64,000 bases of DNA from Gemella sanguinis ATCC 700632 (GCF_000701685.1 NZ_JNJO01000002.1:62001-126000); one strand, 5' to 3'. Counted from the stretch's first letter, positions 34,140 through 44,202 are shown. Translations and numbers: made by a program. The notes: a model not told the origin generated them from the sequence alone.

Positions 34140-36779
34140 TTATTTTGCTTCGTACCATGAAGGTCCACTACTTGCTTCAGCTTTTAGCTTAACATCTAGG
34201 TTAGCCGCTTCTTCCATTATAGCTACCATTTTATCAGTAAATTCTTCTAAAATATCTTTACTAACATCAAAAATTAGTTCGTCGTGTACTTGTAACAGTA
34301 GTTTTGCATCAACCTTACTTTCTTCGATGTAGTTATATGCACTTATCATTGCTATTTTTATAATATCAGCCGCAGTTCCTTGAATAGGTGTATTCATAGC
34401 AATACGTGCATTAAGATTTGCAATTATTTTGTTTTTAGCAGTGATTTCAGGCAAACTTCTTCTTCTGTTATATAAAGTTTCTACGTACCCATGCTCTTTA
34501 GCAAATTCTACAATGTCAGTCATATATTTATCAACACCTTTAAATGTTTCTAAATACTTTTCAATAAATTCTTTTGCACGTTTTCTAGTAATTCCAAGGT
34601 TGTTTGATAATCCAAAGTCAGATATTCCATAAACTATTCCAAAGTTTACTGCTTTAGCTTCCCTTCTCATAGTTGGTGTTACTTCATCTAGTGGTACACC
34701 ATTGACATCACTTGCTGTTTTTGTATGTATATCTACATCATGTTTAAATGCATCAATCATACCTTTATCTTGGGCAATGTGAGCTAAAACACGTAATTCT
34801 ATTTGTGAGTAGTCTATAGATAAAATTACTCTATCACTAGAAGCCGGGATAAATGCTTTTCGTATCTTTTTACCTTCTTCTATTCTTGTTGGAATATTTT
34901 GAAGATTCGGATTTACTGAAGATAATCTACCCGTTTGTGTTAATGTTTGTTCATAACGAGTATGGATTTTCCCTTCACGTGTAATATCTTTTACTAAACC
35001 TTTTGCATATGTTGAATTTAACTTTGTTAAAGTACGATACTCCATAATTAATGGAATAATATCATGTTTATATTGTAACTGCTCTAGCACTTCAACGGCA
35101 GTAGAGTAACCTGTTTTTGTTTTCTTAACTACCGGTAACCCTAAGTCTTCAAATAGAACTACTCCAAGCTGCTTAGGTGAAGCTATATTAAATTCTGAAC
35201 CAGCAAGAGTATAAATACTACCTTCTAAGACTTTAATTCTTTCATCAAACTCCTGACTCATTTCATCTAAAGCTTTTTTACTAACATGGATTCCTTCAAA
35301 TTCCATATTAGCTAACACTCTAGCCACTTTAATTTCAATATTTTTATATAGGTCTAGCATATTTTCTTCTTCAAGCCTTTTTATCATTAGAGGCTTAACT
35401 TCTAAAATACTAGCTGCTATCTTGGCTATATATGAATTTAAAACTTCTTGAGTAGGTAAGGAACGTTTAGCTCCTTTTCCATAGATTTCTTCATTACTAC
35501 TAATTATCTCACCTAGATAATTAAATACTATTTTATCTATTTCACTTTTTGATGTAACATCTATTAGATAATTAGCAATCTTAATATCAAATACATCTCC
35601 ATTAATTTCTATATTATTCTTTTTAGCTATATAAATGATTTTTTTTATATCATAAACTGTTTTTTCTTCTTGGCTTTGCAGATATTCAATAACATATTTA
35701 TTATCAAAGAAATTCTCCTCACTAAAAATATATACAATGTCATCTACATATACAGAAACACCTAGCACATCAGAATTTTGATAATCTTCAGTATAGCATT
35801 CTATATGTAATGCACTATTTTTAAAATCTAATTTAGTGTCTTTATCAGCTATTTGAATTTTTATATCTTTTTTAATATTTTCTTCCTTAGTTTCAGATTC
35901 ACCTGCGTCTTCAGAGCTATTTTCTTGGGATAATTTTCTCAAAAATGAAACAAACTCTAATTTCTCAAATAACTCTTTTTTCTTCTCTCTATCTTCTTTA
36001 AAAGTAAGGTCCTCTATTTTATTATCAACAGGAACATCAGTAAAGATTGTGGCTAGTTTTTTACTTAATATAGCATCTTCTTTACCTTCAGTTAATCTTT
36101 CTTTTAATTTTTTACCACTAATATTATCAATATTTTCTAGTACATTTTCTACAGTTTCATATTCAGTTAATAATTTTATAGCAGTTTTTTCTCCAACCCC
36201 TGGAATACCTGGAATATTGTCAGATTTATCCCCCATTAATCCTTTCATATCGATTATTTGTTGAGGTGTTAGTCCGTATTTCTCATTAATAAACTCTGGG
36301 GTATAATAATCAATTTCTGTAACTCCACGTTTAGTATAGTAAACTGTAATATTATCACTAGCAAGCTGAGTTAAGTCTTTATCTCCTGATACTATAATAA
36401 CTTCTAACCCTGCTTTTTCGGCTATTTTCGCATAACTACCTATTATATCATCAGCCTCGTAATCTAAGTGCTCTTCATATTTTATACCATATGAATCTAA
36501 TAATTCTCGAACATATCCAAACTGTTCTACTAATTCATTAGGGGTTTTGTCCCTAGTTCCTTTATAAGCTCCATAGCTTTTATGACGAAATGTCTCTTTT
36601 CCTTTATCAAATGCTACTAATGCATATTTAGGTTTGGTATCTTCTAATATTTTTTCTAACATCAAAGTAAAGCCATATACACTATTTGTATATAAACCTT
36701 TTTTATTTTTTAGAGCTGGCATAGCATAATAAGCACGATAACTTAAGCTATTCCCATCTAATAAAATTATTTTATCCAT
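34140..36779 (-). CDS. polA: DNA polymerase I
   Basis: An 879-residue Family A polymerase. The N-terminal 5'-3' exonuclease/FEN domain has DGNSLSYRAYYA, YEADDIIGS, VSGDKDLTQL and GLMGDKSDNIPGIPGVGEKTA. The middle 3'-5' exonuclease domain lacks the D-x-E catalytic pair (ALHIECYTED in its place) and is expected to be inactive, as in Bacillus PolI. The polymerase domain has motif A DYSQIELRVLAH, motif B RREAKAVNFGIVYG and motif C QVHDELIFD. It fills repair gaps and removes Okazaki primers. AGGAGG precedes the ATG. Confidence 0.97.
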   Translation of the reverse strand: MDKIILLDGNSLSYRAYYAMPALKNKKGLYTNSVYGFTLMLEKILEDTKPKYALVAFDKGKETFRHKSYGAYKGTRDKTPNELVEQFGYVRELLDSYGIKYEEHLDYEADDIIGSYAKIAEKAGLEVIIVSGDKDLTQLASDNITVYYTKRGVTEIDYYTPEFINEKYGLTPQQIIDMKGLMGDKSDNIPGIPGVGEKTAIKLLTEYETVENVLENIDNISGKKLKERLTEGKEDAILSKKLATIFTDVPVDNKIEDLTFKEDREKKKELFEKLEFVSFLRKLSQENSSEDAGESETKEENIKKDIKIQIADKDTKLDFKNSALHIECYTEDYQNSDVLGVSVYVDDIVYIFSEENFFDNKYVIEYLQSQEEKTVYDIKKIIYIAKKNNIEINGDVFDIKIANYLIDVTSKSEIDKIVFNYLGEIISSNEEIYGKGAKRSLPTQEVLNSYIAKIAASILEVKPLMIKRLEEENMLDLYKNIEIKVARVLANMEFEGIHVSKKALDEMSQEFDERIKVLEGSIYTLAGSEFNIASPKQLGVVLFEDLGLPVVKKTKTGYSTAVEVLEQLQYKHDIIPLIMEYRTLTKLNSTYAKGLVKDITREGKIHTRYEQTLTQTGRLSSVNPNLQNIPTRIEEGKKIRKAFIPASSDRVILSIDYSQIELRVLAHIAQDKGMIDAFKHDVDIHTKTASDVNGVPLDEVTPTMRREAKAVNFGIVYGISDFGLSNNLGITRKRAKEFIEKYLETFKGVDKYMTDIVEFAKEHGYVETLYNRRRSLPEITAKNKIIANLNARIAMNTPIQGTAADIIKIAMISAYNYIEESKVDAKLLLQVHDELIFDVSKDILEEFTDKMVAIMEEAANLDVKLKAEASSGPSWYEAK

Positions 36780-36816
36780 TTTTTCCTCCTATAAAATAAT
36801 TTCTATAAATCACAAA

Positions 36817-36870
36817 TGAAGTGACTCAAACAATGATTTCAAAATAATCATCGTTATTAAGTCACTCACA
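36817..36870 (-). terminator. Terminator after the glycosyltransferase gene
   Basis: A long imperfect hairpin with outer GTGACT / AGTCAC arms and inner caatgattt / aatcatcg pairing, just after the glycosyltransferase stop. Confidence 0.6.
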
Positions 36871-36889
36871 TTTATAACAATATTACTTC

Positions 36890-38092
36890 TTATAATAAAT
36901 TATGAATTAGTTCTATTTTACTCTTCCAAGAATGACGTTTTATTTCTTCCATTAACTCTTTTGGAATCTCACGCTGTTTTCTTGTTCTTTCTATCATTAA
37001 TTCTAGAGCAGCCACTATTCTCTCAATAAAAGCAGGTTTTTCCTCTTCTACCGCTTTATCCGTATCATAAATAGTTGGCATAGCTATATACTCTATTATA
37101 TCTGAGTTATTAATTTTATCACCTAAAAACTCAATAAGTCCTTCTATTTCAGTAGCAACTACTCTTAATCCACTACCTAATGCTTCTACTGCAATTAGCC
37201 CTAAACCTTCAAAGTATGATGGTAAGATAAAGATATCTTTCTCACGCATTATTTCTCCAAGATGAACTTGATCCATGGCATTATAAATATTTATATTTTT
37301 TGAATCTCCAACAAGACGTTCAATTCTATCTCTATCTTGCTCTTTAAGGTTTCCTATTAATTCTATTTCAATATTATCAACTTTTGTTTCTAATATTCTA
37401 AAAGCTTTAATTAATTCAAAAAATCCTTTAGATTCATCAAATTTCCCTGCATATACTATCTCTACTTTATCTTTTTTAGGATATTCTTTTAAAGGGAAAA
37501 AGACTTTTTCATTATATCCTGCTCCAAGATTTATTATATTTTCCTTTGGATAATCAAATTCTTTTGCAATTTCATCAATTTGCCCACTACTTAAGGCTAA
37601 TACTTTGTCAAGTTTACCTAGATTCAATACATATTTTTCTTTCATTATAGGATTTTTTTCAGCTTGTCTTATGTCTGTATTGTGACACACCCCTATAATT
37701 TTTCTATCATCAAAAATTTCACAAACTATTGAACTTAAAATCCAAAGATGGTGAGTGATAACTACATCAGGATTAAATTCTTCTTTTGCTTTTATTAATT
37801 TTTCTTTAAATGCGTTTTGCCAAGAATTTACCATATCTTCTGTCATATCTTTGTAAAGAGTATTATTGTAAGGCATAATATCACTCATTCCCACTATAGG
37901 AAAGTCTAGGTCTTCTCCTTCAAATTCTACTTCATACACAGTATCTAATATATTAAAATTATATTCAGGAGTAGTACCATAGACAGCCGCTTGTTCATGA
38001 TTAAAGCTTTCTAATCCCTCTATTACATTTGTAAAATAAACTCCACTTCCTGTTTTTGCAGGTAATTGTGCTAAAACGTGTAACACTCGCAT
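36890..38092 (-). CDS. GT4-family glycosyltransferase
   Basis: About 400 residues in the GT-B fold. The N-terminal acceptor domain includes LPAKTGSGVYFTNVIEGL and a THHLW segment. The C-terminal donor domain has IVYAGKFDESKGFFELIKA, a typical GT4 loop, and the retaining-GT motif FILPSYFEGLGLIAVEALGSG, whose E-x7-E carries the donor contact. The start at 38092 (MRVLHVL) is chosen because GAGG lies nine bases upstream; an ATG five codons longer would lie inside the spacing region. Sugar donor and acceptor cannot be told. There is no export gene beside it, so a capsule role is not supported. Confidence 0.82.
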   Translation of the reverse strand: MRVLHVLAQLPAKTGSGVYFTNVIEGLESFNHEQAAVYGTTPEYNFNILDTVYEVEFEGEDLDFPIVGMSDIMPYNNTLYKDMTEDMVNSWQNAFKEKLIKAKEEFNPDVVITHHLWILSSIVCEIFDDRKIIGVCHNTDIRQAEKNPIMKEKYVLNLGKLDKVLALSSGQIDEIAKEFDYPKENIINLGAGYNEKVFFPLKEYPKKDKVEIVYAGKFDESKGFFELIKAFRILETKVDNIEIELIGNLKEQDRDRIERLVGDSKNINIYNAMDQVHLGEIMREKDIFILPSYFEGLGLIAVEALGSGLRVVATEIEGLIEFLGDKINNSDIIEYIAMPTIYDTDKAVEEEKPAFIERIVAALELMIERTRKQREIPKELMEEIKRHSWKSKIELIHNLL

Positions 38093-38142
38093 AAATTTCA
38101 TCCTCAACTTTTTAATTATTCTATCATACTATTATACCACAG

Positions 38143-38175
38143 AAAAAAGGAATTCTTAATCAAGAACCCCTTTTT
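38143..38175 (-). terminator. Terminator after the rhodanese-like gene
   Basis: Arms aaaaaggaattctt / aagaacccctttttt, with one central mismatch and T-run flanks. Confidence 0.7.
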
Positions 38176-38216
38176 GTTTTATTAACGATAACCTATCGTT
38201 TTAATAATCTCTAACC

Positions 38217-38942
38217 TCAAGCGCTACATTCAGAAGCTTGTTCTGCCGGATTCGCATCATAATCTTTTGGATTATAAAATGCATCACGATATTTTTTAGT
38301 ATAAAATGGTTCTATTAAATTAATAATAGTATAGCCATTTTCCCCTAGTTTTTTACAAACTTCTTTACTTTCTTCCGGATTATTATTATAGACAAAAATT
38401 GTAGTATCTTTATCTAATTTTTCTAAAACCGAATCGATTTCTTTAGGTGAAACTTTTATTTCGTCATCTGACAATACTTCTTCCCCTAAATTTAATAATT
38501 GTTTTTTAGAAGTTTTTGTGATTCTATATTTAAACTCAGATAGTAAAACATTTGTATATATAGCTTTTCCATAATCATACTGTTTTACCCCATCACCTAT
38601 ATGTAATTTCGTAAATCCTCTTTCACGTAATAATTTCTCTGTGTTTCGTGAAGTAACATCTACTACACAATATAGAATAATATCCTTATCTTTATAATCA
38701 TCTAGAATATCGCTACCATCTTTAAATAATTTAATCGGTAAACTTACTGCATTAATGGCATGCACCCTGTCATACTCTTTTTTCCAACGAGTATCCACTA
38801 CTAGTGCTTCTTCATAAGTTTTTTTCTCTACTTCAGCACCCGGTACTCGACCTGGTTTTCCTTTTAGTAGTTTTTGCCAAAATGCGTATAGTCCGATTAC
38901 AATTATTAATAGAATTATACAAATAATTAATAATACATTCAT
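38217..38942 (-). CDS. Membrane-anchored protein with two rhodanese-like domains
   Basis: About 241 residues from the start at 38942, chosen for its AAAGGGG ribosome site. The N-terminal membrane helix (about 2-22) is followed by a rhodanese-like domain in which EALVVDTRWKKEYDRVHAINAVSLP and IILYCVVDVTSRNTEKLLRERGF are recognisable. The active-site Cys is kept in LYCVVD. A second, degenerate rhodanese-like half (DTTIFVYNNNPEESKEVCKKLGENGY) follows. The C-terminus is AEQASECSA. Sulfur transfer at the membrane is possible, but the partner is unknown. It has its own terminator downstream. Confidence 0.72.
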   Translation of the reverse strand: MNVLLIICIILLIIVIGLYAFWQKLLKGKPGRVPGAEVEKKTYEEALVVDTRWKKEYDRVHAINAVSLPIKLFKDGSDILDDYKDKDIILYCVVDVTSRNTEKLLRERGFTKLHIGDGVKQYDYGKAIYTNVLLSEFKYRITKTSKKQLLNLGEEVLSDDEIKVSPKEIDSVLEKLDKDTTIFVYNNNPEESKEVCKKLGENGYTIINLIEPFYTKKYRDAFYNPKDYDANPAEQASECSA

Positions 38943-39128
38943 CGCTATACCCCTTTCTGTTACTTTTAATTTTAACATATTTTATTATATATTTGTACTA
39001 AAAGAAACAAAATATCTTTGATTTTTTATATAATTAGGAGTAAAATGATATTAGTATTTATTTTATTATCATTAATTTAATAAAATAGTAATAATTAGAT
39101 GTTTAATTTTCTAGAAAGGAGGTATTTC

Positions 39129-40652
39129 ATGAAAATAAGTAAAATTAACAATATTGATAATAAAAATCTTAAAACAGAGGCTACTCTACTTCTTAATGGT
39201 ATTTTAGTTGGAATTTTTGCTGGTATTGTTGGAGCAAGCTATAGGTTACTTATTGGTTTTAGTGAAAAGTTAGTTCATTTTACTGCAGATTTTATAAAAA
39301 CCGGCTTTATTTGGAAAGTTATTTTATTAATTGTCCTTATTTTACTTGGACTGATTTCTGGATTTTTACTAAAAAGAGAACCAATGGCTAGTGGAAGTGG
39401 TATTCCTCAAGTTTCTGCAGAGATTACAGGTAGATTAGACTCTAACCCACTCAGGGTTCTTGTATATAAAATCACTGGTGGTTTAGTTGCTAGTCTTGGT
39501 GGTTTATCATTAGGACGTGAAGGACCATCTATTCAGCTAGGAGCCATGAGTGGTAAACTCGTTTCAAGAGTTTTAAAAAGAAACCCAGTCGAAGAAAAAT
39601 ATTTAATAACATGTGGAGCTAGTGCTGGTCTTTCTATAGCATTTGGAGCACCACTTGCTGGGGTTTTATTTTCAATTGAAGAAGTTCATAAAAACATTAC
39701 TAAGAAGATTGTTATTTGTTGCTTTAGTGCAGCAGTTGTAGCAAACATAATAGGACAATACATTTTTAGTTTGAAGCCAATATTTAATTTCCCTAGTATA
39801 GATTATGTAGGACCAGAAATATATCCTGCTGTTGTTATATTAGGAATTCTTCTTGGAATTTTTGGGACATTTTATAATACTACTATTAAAGTTTTATTTA
39901 AAATTTATGAAAAATTAAACTTAAATATAGTATTTAGACCTCAAGTTGCATTTATAATTTCATTTATTTTATTTATAGTTTATCCAATAGTCCTAGGTAG
40001 TGGGCATAGTTTAGTGGAGGTTCTTATCAAAAATAAATTTAGTATAGCATTTTTATTAATCCTATACTTTATTAAGACATTATTCTCACTAATATCATTT
40101 ACTTCAGGAGTTGCAGGAGGTATTTTCCTTCCTATACTTATACAAGGTGCGGTATTAGGTGCTTTGTTTAGTAATTTTTTTGATGCTAAATATGCTGCAC
40201 TATTTATTATCTTATCAATGTCAGGATACTTAACTGCCATTGTGCGAAGCCCTATTACTTCTATTATTTTATTATTTGAAATGACTCAAAAACTAAATTA
40301 CTTCCTTCCCATTGCATTATGTTGTTTATTAGCTTATTTTACAGCAAATATATTAGGAACAAAACCTGTATATGAGTATTTATTAGATCGCATACTTACA
40401 AGTAATAAACTTAATGATAATGAATTAGAAATGGAAGTCGAAATAATTACAAATATTTCTAACGACAGCAATCTAATAGGAAAAACTATTAGTGAGGTAC
40501 CGTGGACTAAAGGAATATTAATTTCTAATATTGAGCGTTCAGGACGAGAAATTGTACCAAAAGGATCAACTAAATTAGAAGCCAATGACAGACTCACTGT
40601 AATTATGTATAAAGAAAGTGTCGAGGAATTTATAAAGAAATTTGGAGAGTAA
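39129..40652 (+). CDS. clcA: ClC-family chloride/proton antiporter with a C-terminal TrkA-C domain
   Basis: About 507 residues from the ATG at 39129, chosen because AAAGGAGG lies directly before it. The selectivity motifs of ClC proteins are present: SGSGIPQV, GREGPSIQLGAMSG and GVAGGIFLP, with the gating Glu in GREGP. Ten or more membrane segments follow. The last about 75 residues form a cytoplasmic regulatory domain of the RCK/TrkA-C type (NDSNLIGKTISEVPW...GREIVPKGSTKLEANDRLTVIM), as in a known ClC subgroup. It probably exchanges chloride or fluoride for protons; the kept Glu favours exchange. Confidence 0.9.
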   Translation: MKISKINNIDNKNLKTEATLLLNGILVGIFAGIVGASYRLLIGFSEKLVHFTADFIKTGFIWKVILLIVLILLGLISGFLLKREPMASGSGIPQVSAEITGRLDSNPLRVLVYKITGGLVASLGGLSLGREGPSIQLGAMSGKLVSRVLKRNPVEEKYLITCGASAGLSIAFGAPLAGVLFSIEEVHKNITKKIVICCFSAAVVANIIGQYIFSLKPIFNFPSIDYVGPEIYPAVVILGILLGIFGTFYNTTIKVLFKIYEKLNLNIVFRPQVAFIISFILFIVYPIVLGSGHSLVEVLIKNKFSIAFLLILYFIKTLFSLISFTSGVAGGIFLPILIQGAVLGALFSNFFDAKYAALFIILSMSGYLTAIVRSPITSIILLFEMTQKLNYFLPIALCCLLAYFTANILGTKPVYEYLLDRILTSNKLNDNELEMEVEIITNISNDSNLIGKTISEVPWTKGILISNIERSGREIVPKGSTKLEANDRLTVIMYKESVEEFIKKFGE

Positions 40653-40692
40653 AAAAACACATAAGGAACGAATCTGTTCCTTATGTGTTTTT
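40653..40692. terminator. Bidirectional terminator between clcA and the HAD phosphatase
   Basis: A 17-bp perfect stem (aaaaacacataaggaac and its complement) overlaps the end of both genes, with A/T runs on each side. Confidence 0.9.
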
Positions 40693-41488
40693 ATAATACA
40701 TTATAATGTTTTAAAGCATTAGTAATTCCATCATCATCTACACTAGTTGTAATAAAATCTGCAATTTCTTTTACATCATCTCTGGCATTCTCCATAGCAA
40801 TACCTATTCCAGCATGTTTTAACATGTCTATGTCATTACCACCATCACCAAAAGCCATAGTTTCTTCTAGTTTAATTCCAAAATGATTAATAATTGCATC
40901 AATTCCTTTATTTTTCCCACCATTCTTTGGTATTATATCCGTAAAATGGCTTGTCCAACGTGCAGTTTTTGAATTAGGCATAAGATGCATAAAGTCCCCT
41001 TCTTCCTCTTCAGATACAAAAACATTAAGTTGATACACTTTCTCTTTTAATGCTCTTTCATATGCATCTTCTACAACAACAAATCTAGTAGGATCTCCTA
41101 ATTCATCTTCTAGCCATTGCACTCTTTCATTTTTTAAATTTAAAAATGCACCATCTAATAATGCAAAATCACACGCTATATTATGTTCTTGAAAATATGG
41201 TAAAGTTTGCTTTATGTCTTCTTTTGATAAAACTTTATCGTTTAAGACCTCTCCTGTATTTAAATAACAGTACTGTCCATTTATTGTGACATATCCATCA
41301 AATTTGAAATCAAGTAAATCATCTAAAAATTTTGTATGAAACGGCGCACGCCCTGTTGCAACAAAGATTTTTATTCCTTTTTCTCTTAATTTTTTCAAAG
41401 TTTCCTTAGTATTTTCCGGAATTGTTTTAGTTTTAAAACTTCTAATAGTTCCATCAATATCAAAAAATATTGCTTTAATTTTTGTCAT
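40691..41488 (-). CDS. Cof-type HAD-IIB family sugar-phosphatase
   Basis: A 265-residue phosphatase. Motif I is FFDIDGTIR (nucleophile Asp near residue 10), motif II is VATGRAP, motif III is the lysine region around KNKGIDAI and motif IV is AFGDGGNDIDML. The IIB cap lies between. Cof-type enzymes dephosphorylate sugar phosphates and some cofactors. It starts only seven bases after the LacI regulator, so the two are probably co-transcribed and the enzyme may act on a sugar phosphate of the same pathway. Confidence 0.88.
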   Translation of the reverse strand: MTKIKAIFFDIDGTIRSFKTKTIPENTKETLKKLREKGIKIFVATGRAPFHTKFLDDLLDFKFDGYVTINGQYCYLNTGEVLNDKVLSKEDIKQTLPYFQEHNIACDFALLDGAFLNLKNERVQWLEDELGDPTRFVVVEDAYERALKEKVYQLNVFVSEEEEGDFMHLMPNSKTARWTSHFTDIIPKNGGKNKGIDAIINHFGIKLEETMAFGDGGNDIDMLKHAGIGIAMENARDDVKEIADFITTSVDDDGITNALKHYNVL

Positions 41489-41495
41489 TATTTCT

Positions 41496-42503
41496 CTACT
41501 TTCTATTATAATTATTAAGATCTACTACACTCTTTCTAGTTTTTAGATCATAACCTATTAATATTTTCATTTCAGTTTCTTCTTCTTTAATAACCTTTAA
41601 TAACATTTCAACTGTTTTTTTTGCAGCTTCTTTTAAATCAAATTTGATAGTTGTTAATGGAGATTTTAAAAGTGATGAAGAGGCATAATCACCAAACGCT
41701 GCAACAGAGAAATCATCTCCCACACTTAAACCATGTTCTTCAAGTGCTTTTATAGCACCATATGCTAGATTATCTGTAGCACATATTAAACATGTATTCT
41801 CTCTAATTCTATCTATATTCTCATCGACAAGTTTATAACTATTTTCTAAACCAAAGTTTGTTATAAATACATCTTTAGGTTCTAAATTATATCTTTCCAG
41901 AGTACGCATTACTCCTAATTTTCTGTAGTACCCTACTGCTATATCTTCTTCCCCTACACCTATATACGCTATTTTTCTATGACCACTAGCTAAAACAAAA
42001 TTTGTTAAGTCTCTTGCTGCGTTAAAGTCATTGTATTCTACACTATAGGTATATTCTCCTTCTTGCCCTAAAAGCACTACAGGTACATCTATAGATTTTA
42101 TAGTATCTTCATAGCTTTTACTCATAGTTGTCGGTAATAGAATTATCCCATCAACATTCATTCGCGCTAGCTTTCTAATGTATTCAAGCTGTTTTTCTTC
42201 ATCAAAATTTGCATTCATAATTAATGTTTCATAATTACTTTTCTTCAAATATTCATCAATATATTTTAACGTATTAGAACTAACATATGAATGTAAACAT
42301 GGAACAATTACACCTATTATTTTACTATCTGTACTTTTTAATGCTTTAGCAAAAGTATTTGGTGTATAGTTATATTTGTCTACAACTTCTTTAATTTTCT
42401 CTTTTGTATCTTTTTTTAAATTACCACCATTAAAATACCTTGAAACAGTAGTAGTTCCTACCCCTGCCATTCTGGCTATATCCACTATAGTCAATTTTTT
42501 CAT
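41496..42503 (-). CDS. LacI/GalR-family transcriptional regulator
   Basis: A 335-residue repressor with an N-terminal helix-turn-helix (TIVDIARMAGVGTTTVSRYFNGG), the hinge helix NYTPNTFAKALKST and a periplasmic-binding-like core (GVIVPCLHS, SGHRKIAYIGVG, CATDNLAYGAIKALEE, TTIKFDLKEAA). It binds CG-centred palindromes, and several such sites occur in this window (23636-23700, 27881-27892, 51320-51333), but no pairing can be proved from sequence. Gene order with a HAD phosphatase does not identify the sugar. Candidate ScrR or MalR. Confidence 0.9.
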   Translation of the reverse strand: MKKLTIVDIARMAGVGTTTVSRYFNGGNLKKDTKEKIKEVVDKYNYTPNTFAKALKSTDSKIIGVIVPCLHSYVSSNTLKYIDEYLKKSNYETLIMNANFDEEKQLEYIRKLARMNVDGIILLPTTMSKSYEDTIKSIDVPVVLLGQEGEYTYSVEYNDFNAARDLTNFVLASGHRKIAYIGVGEEDIAVGYYRKLGVMRTLERYNLEPKDVFITNFGLENSYKLVDENIDRIRENTCLICATDNLAYGAIKALEEHGLSVGDDFSVAAFGDYASSSLLKSPLTTIKFDLKEAAKKTVEMLLKVIKEEETEMKILIGYDLKTRKSVVDLNNYNRK

Positions 42504-42666
42504 AAAAATTTATAGCCCCCTTTTTCACTTCTGTAATTATATTTACAACCATATCTAATTATAAACTATCCTTTAAAATAAATAAAGTCGAAACAGGTTT
42601 AATTTTACTAAAATTAAATAAATTTTACATTATATGTTACCTGTACTATCTCGAATCTTTTCAGAA

Positions 42667-42672
42667 TATAAT
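42667..42672 (+). promoter_or_regulatory. Possible -10 of metNIQ
   Basis: A perfect TATAAT in an otherwise A+T-rich 298-bp leader of metN, with no convincing -35 box. A short hairpin (AGTGT...ACACT, near 42716-42734) follows. No S-box or T-box consensus is seen. Confidence 0.35.
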
Positions 42673-42801
42673 ACAGTTTTAAAAATATTGATTTAACAAC
42701 TTTATTTGAATGAAGTGTATTTTTTAAAAACACTAAGACAGCATAAGCATTTATCTTGAAATCATTTACTAAAAGTGATATATTTTTTTTTGGAGGTAAT
42801 T

Positions 42802-43536
42802 ATGCTAGTTCAATTAAAAAACGTATCTAAACAATATAAAAATGCTAATTTTAAACTAAATAATATTTCTTTTGATATAAACAAGCAAGAAGTTATTGGT
42901 ATAATCGGAAGAAATGGTACTGGAAAAAGTACAATTTTAAAAATGATTAATGGAATTGTTAGTTTTGATAGTGGAGATATTCTCTATAAAGAAAAATCTT
43001 TAAAATCAATGACAAATAAAGAACTTAGAAGTACAAGAAAAAATTTAGCATACATATTTCAAAACTCTAATCTTTTAGATAATAAGAGCGTCTATTATCA
43101 CCTTAGTCTTGTTTATAAATTAAACAATGTAAGTGTTAATAATAAAAAAATAGATGAAATACTGGAGTTTATGAATATTACTAGACTTAAAAATAGTCTT
43201 TGCGGAAGTCTTAGTGGTGGTGAACAACAAAAAGTTGCTATAGCGATGGCTCTACTTCAGGAACCCGAGATTTTATTATGTGATGAAATAAGTTCTGCTC
43301 TTGATACTAATAGTGAAAAAGAGATTTTTGCTCTATTGAATAAACTTCGAGAGACTACAAATATTTCTATATTGATGATTTCACATAGCTTATCATTATT
43401 AAAAAACTTTTGCGATAAAGTTATTATAATAGATGACTCTACTATAAAAGATGTTATCGTGCCAAAAAGAGATAATGAAAAAGATTATGATGAAAACTAC
43501 TATAATTATGTAAAGGAGTTTTTGCTAAATGATTGA
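42802..43536 (+). CDS. metN: Methionine ABC transporter, ATP-binding subunit
   Basis: About 244 residues from the ATG at 42802, chosen for its GGAGG site. Walker A is GIIGRNGTGKST, the ABC signature LSGGEQQKVAIAMAL, Walker B ILLCDEISSALD and the His switch SHS. The permease start overlaps the end of metN by eight bases. Compared with full-length MetN (about 340 residues), the C-terminal ACT-like regulatory domain that mediates inhibition by methionine is absent here, so this transporter would lack trans-inhibition. Assignment to methionine rests on the neighbouring MetI- and MetQ-type genes. Confidence 0.85.
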   Translation: MLVQLKNVSKQYKNANFKLNNISFDINKQEVIGIIGRNGTGKSTILKMINGIVSFDSGDILYKEKSLKSMTNKELRSTRKNLAYIFQNSNLLDNKSVYYHLSLVYKLNNVSVNNKKIDEILEFMNITRLKNSLCGSLSGGEQQKVAIAMALLQEPEILLCDEISSALDTNSEKEIFALLNKLRETTNISILMISHSLSLLKNFCDKVIIIDDSTIKDVIVPKRDNEKDYDENYYNYVKEFLLND

Positions 43537-44200
43537 TTTATTAATTAAAAACTCTGATGGGATTATAAAAGCATTTTGGGAAACTAACTTTATGATGGCA
43601 GTCTCAATGTTAGTATGTCTTATTTTCTCTCTACCATTGGGAATACTTTTATTTTCATTAGAAAAAGATTATTTATTAAAAAATAAGTTTATTTATCAAA
43701 TACTTAGTATATTACTTAATGCTTTACGCAGTGTACCATTTTTAATATTTATATTTATTTTAATACCAGTAAATAGATTTTTATTTAAAACTGCATTCGG
43801 TAACTTAGCTGCAACTTTACCACTAGCATTAGTATCCATAAGTATATATTCACGTTTTGTTGAACAGGCTCTACTTAATGTTCCTAAAAAAATTATTGAT
43901 AGAGCTATAAGTATGGGGGCAACTAAATTACAAATAATTCGTTACTTCCTATTACCATCTATAAAAAGCGATTTAATCTTGTCATTCACATCTGTAACAA
44001 TAAGTTTACTATCATATTCAACTGTAATGGGTGTTATTGGTGCAGGAGGACTAGGTGAATTTGCCTATAGATACGGTTACCAAGAATATGACTACAATCT
44101 TATGTATCTTGTAGTTATCATATTTGTTATCTATGTTTTCATTATTCAATCCATAGGTTATGGATTAGCAAAAAATTATATAAATAAAAAGGAGAAATAA
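43529..44200 (+). CDS. metI: Methionine ABC transporter permease
   Basis: A 223-residue permease with five membrane helices and the ABC-permease EAA motif in the last cytoplasmic loop (DRAISMGATKLQIIRYFLLP). It matches MetI-type permeases in length and in VMGVIGAGGLGEFAYRYGYQEYD. It overlaps metN by eight bases and ends two bases before the metQ ATG, so all three are translationally coupled. Confidence 0.9.
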   Translation: MIDLLIKNSDGIIKAFWETNFMMAVSMLVCLIFSLPLGILLFSLEKDYLLKNKFIYQILSILLNALRSVPFLIFIFILIPVNRFLFKTAFGNLAATLPLALVSISIYSRFVEQALLNVPKKIIDRAISMGATKLQIIRYFLLPSIKSDLILSFTSVTISLLSYSTVMGVIGAGGLGEFAYRYGYQEYDYNLMYLVVIIFVIYVFIIQSIGYGLAKNYINKKEK

Positions 44201-44202
44201 TA

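Noticed and set aside
42504-42801. SAM riboswitch or T-box in the metNIQ leader
   Set aside because: Neither the T-box GGGTGG-type consensus nor an S-box core can be found; only a short hairpin and a TATAAT.
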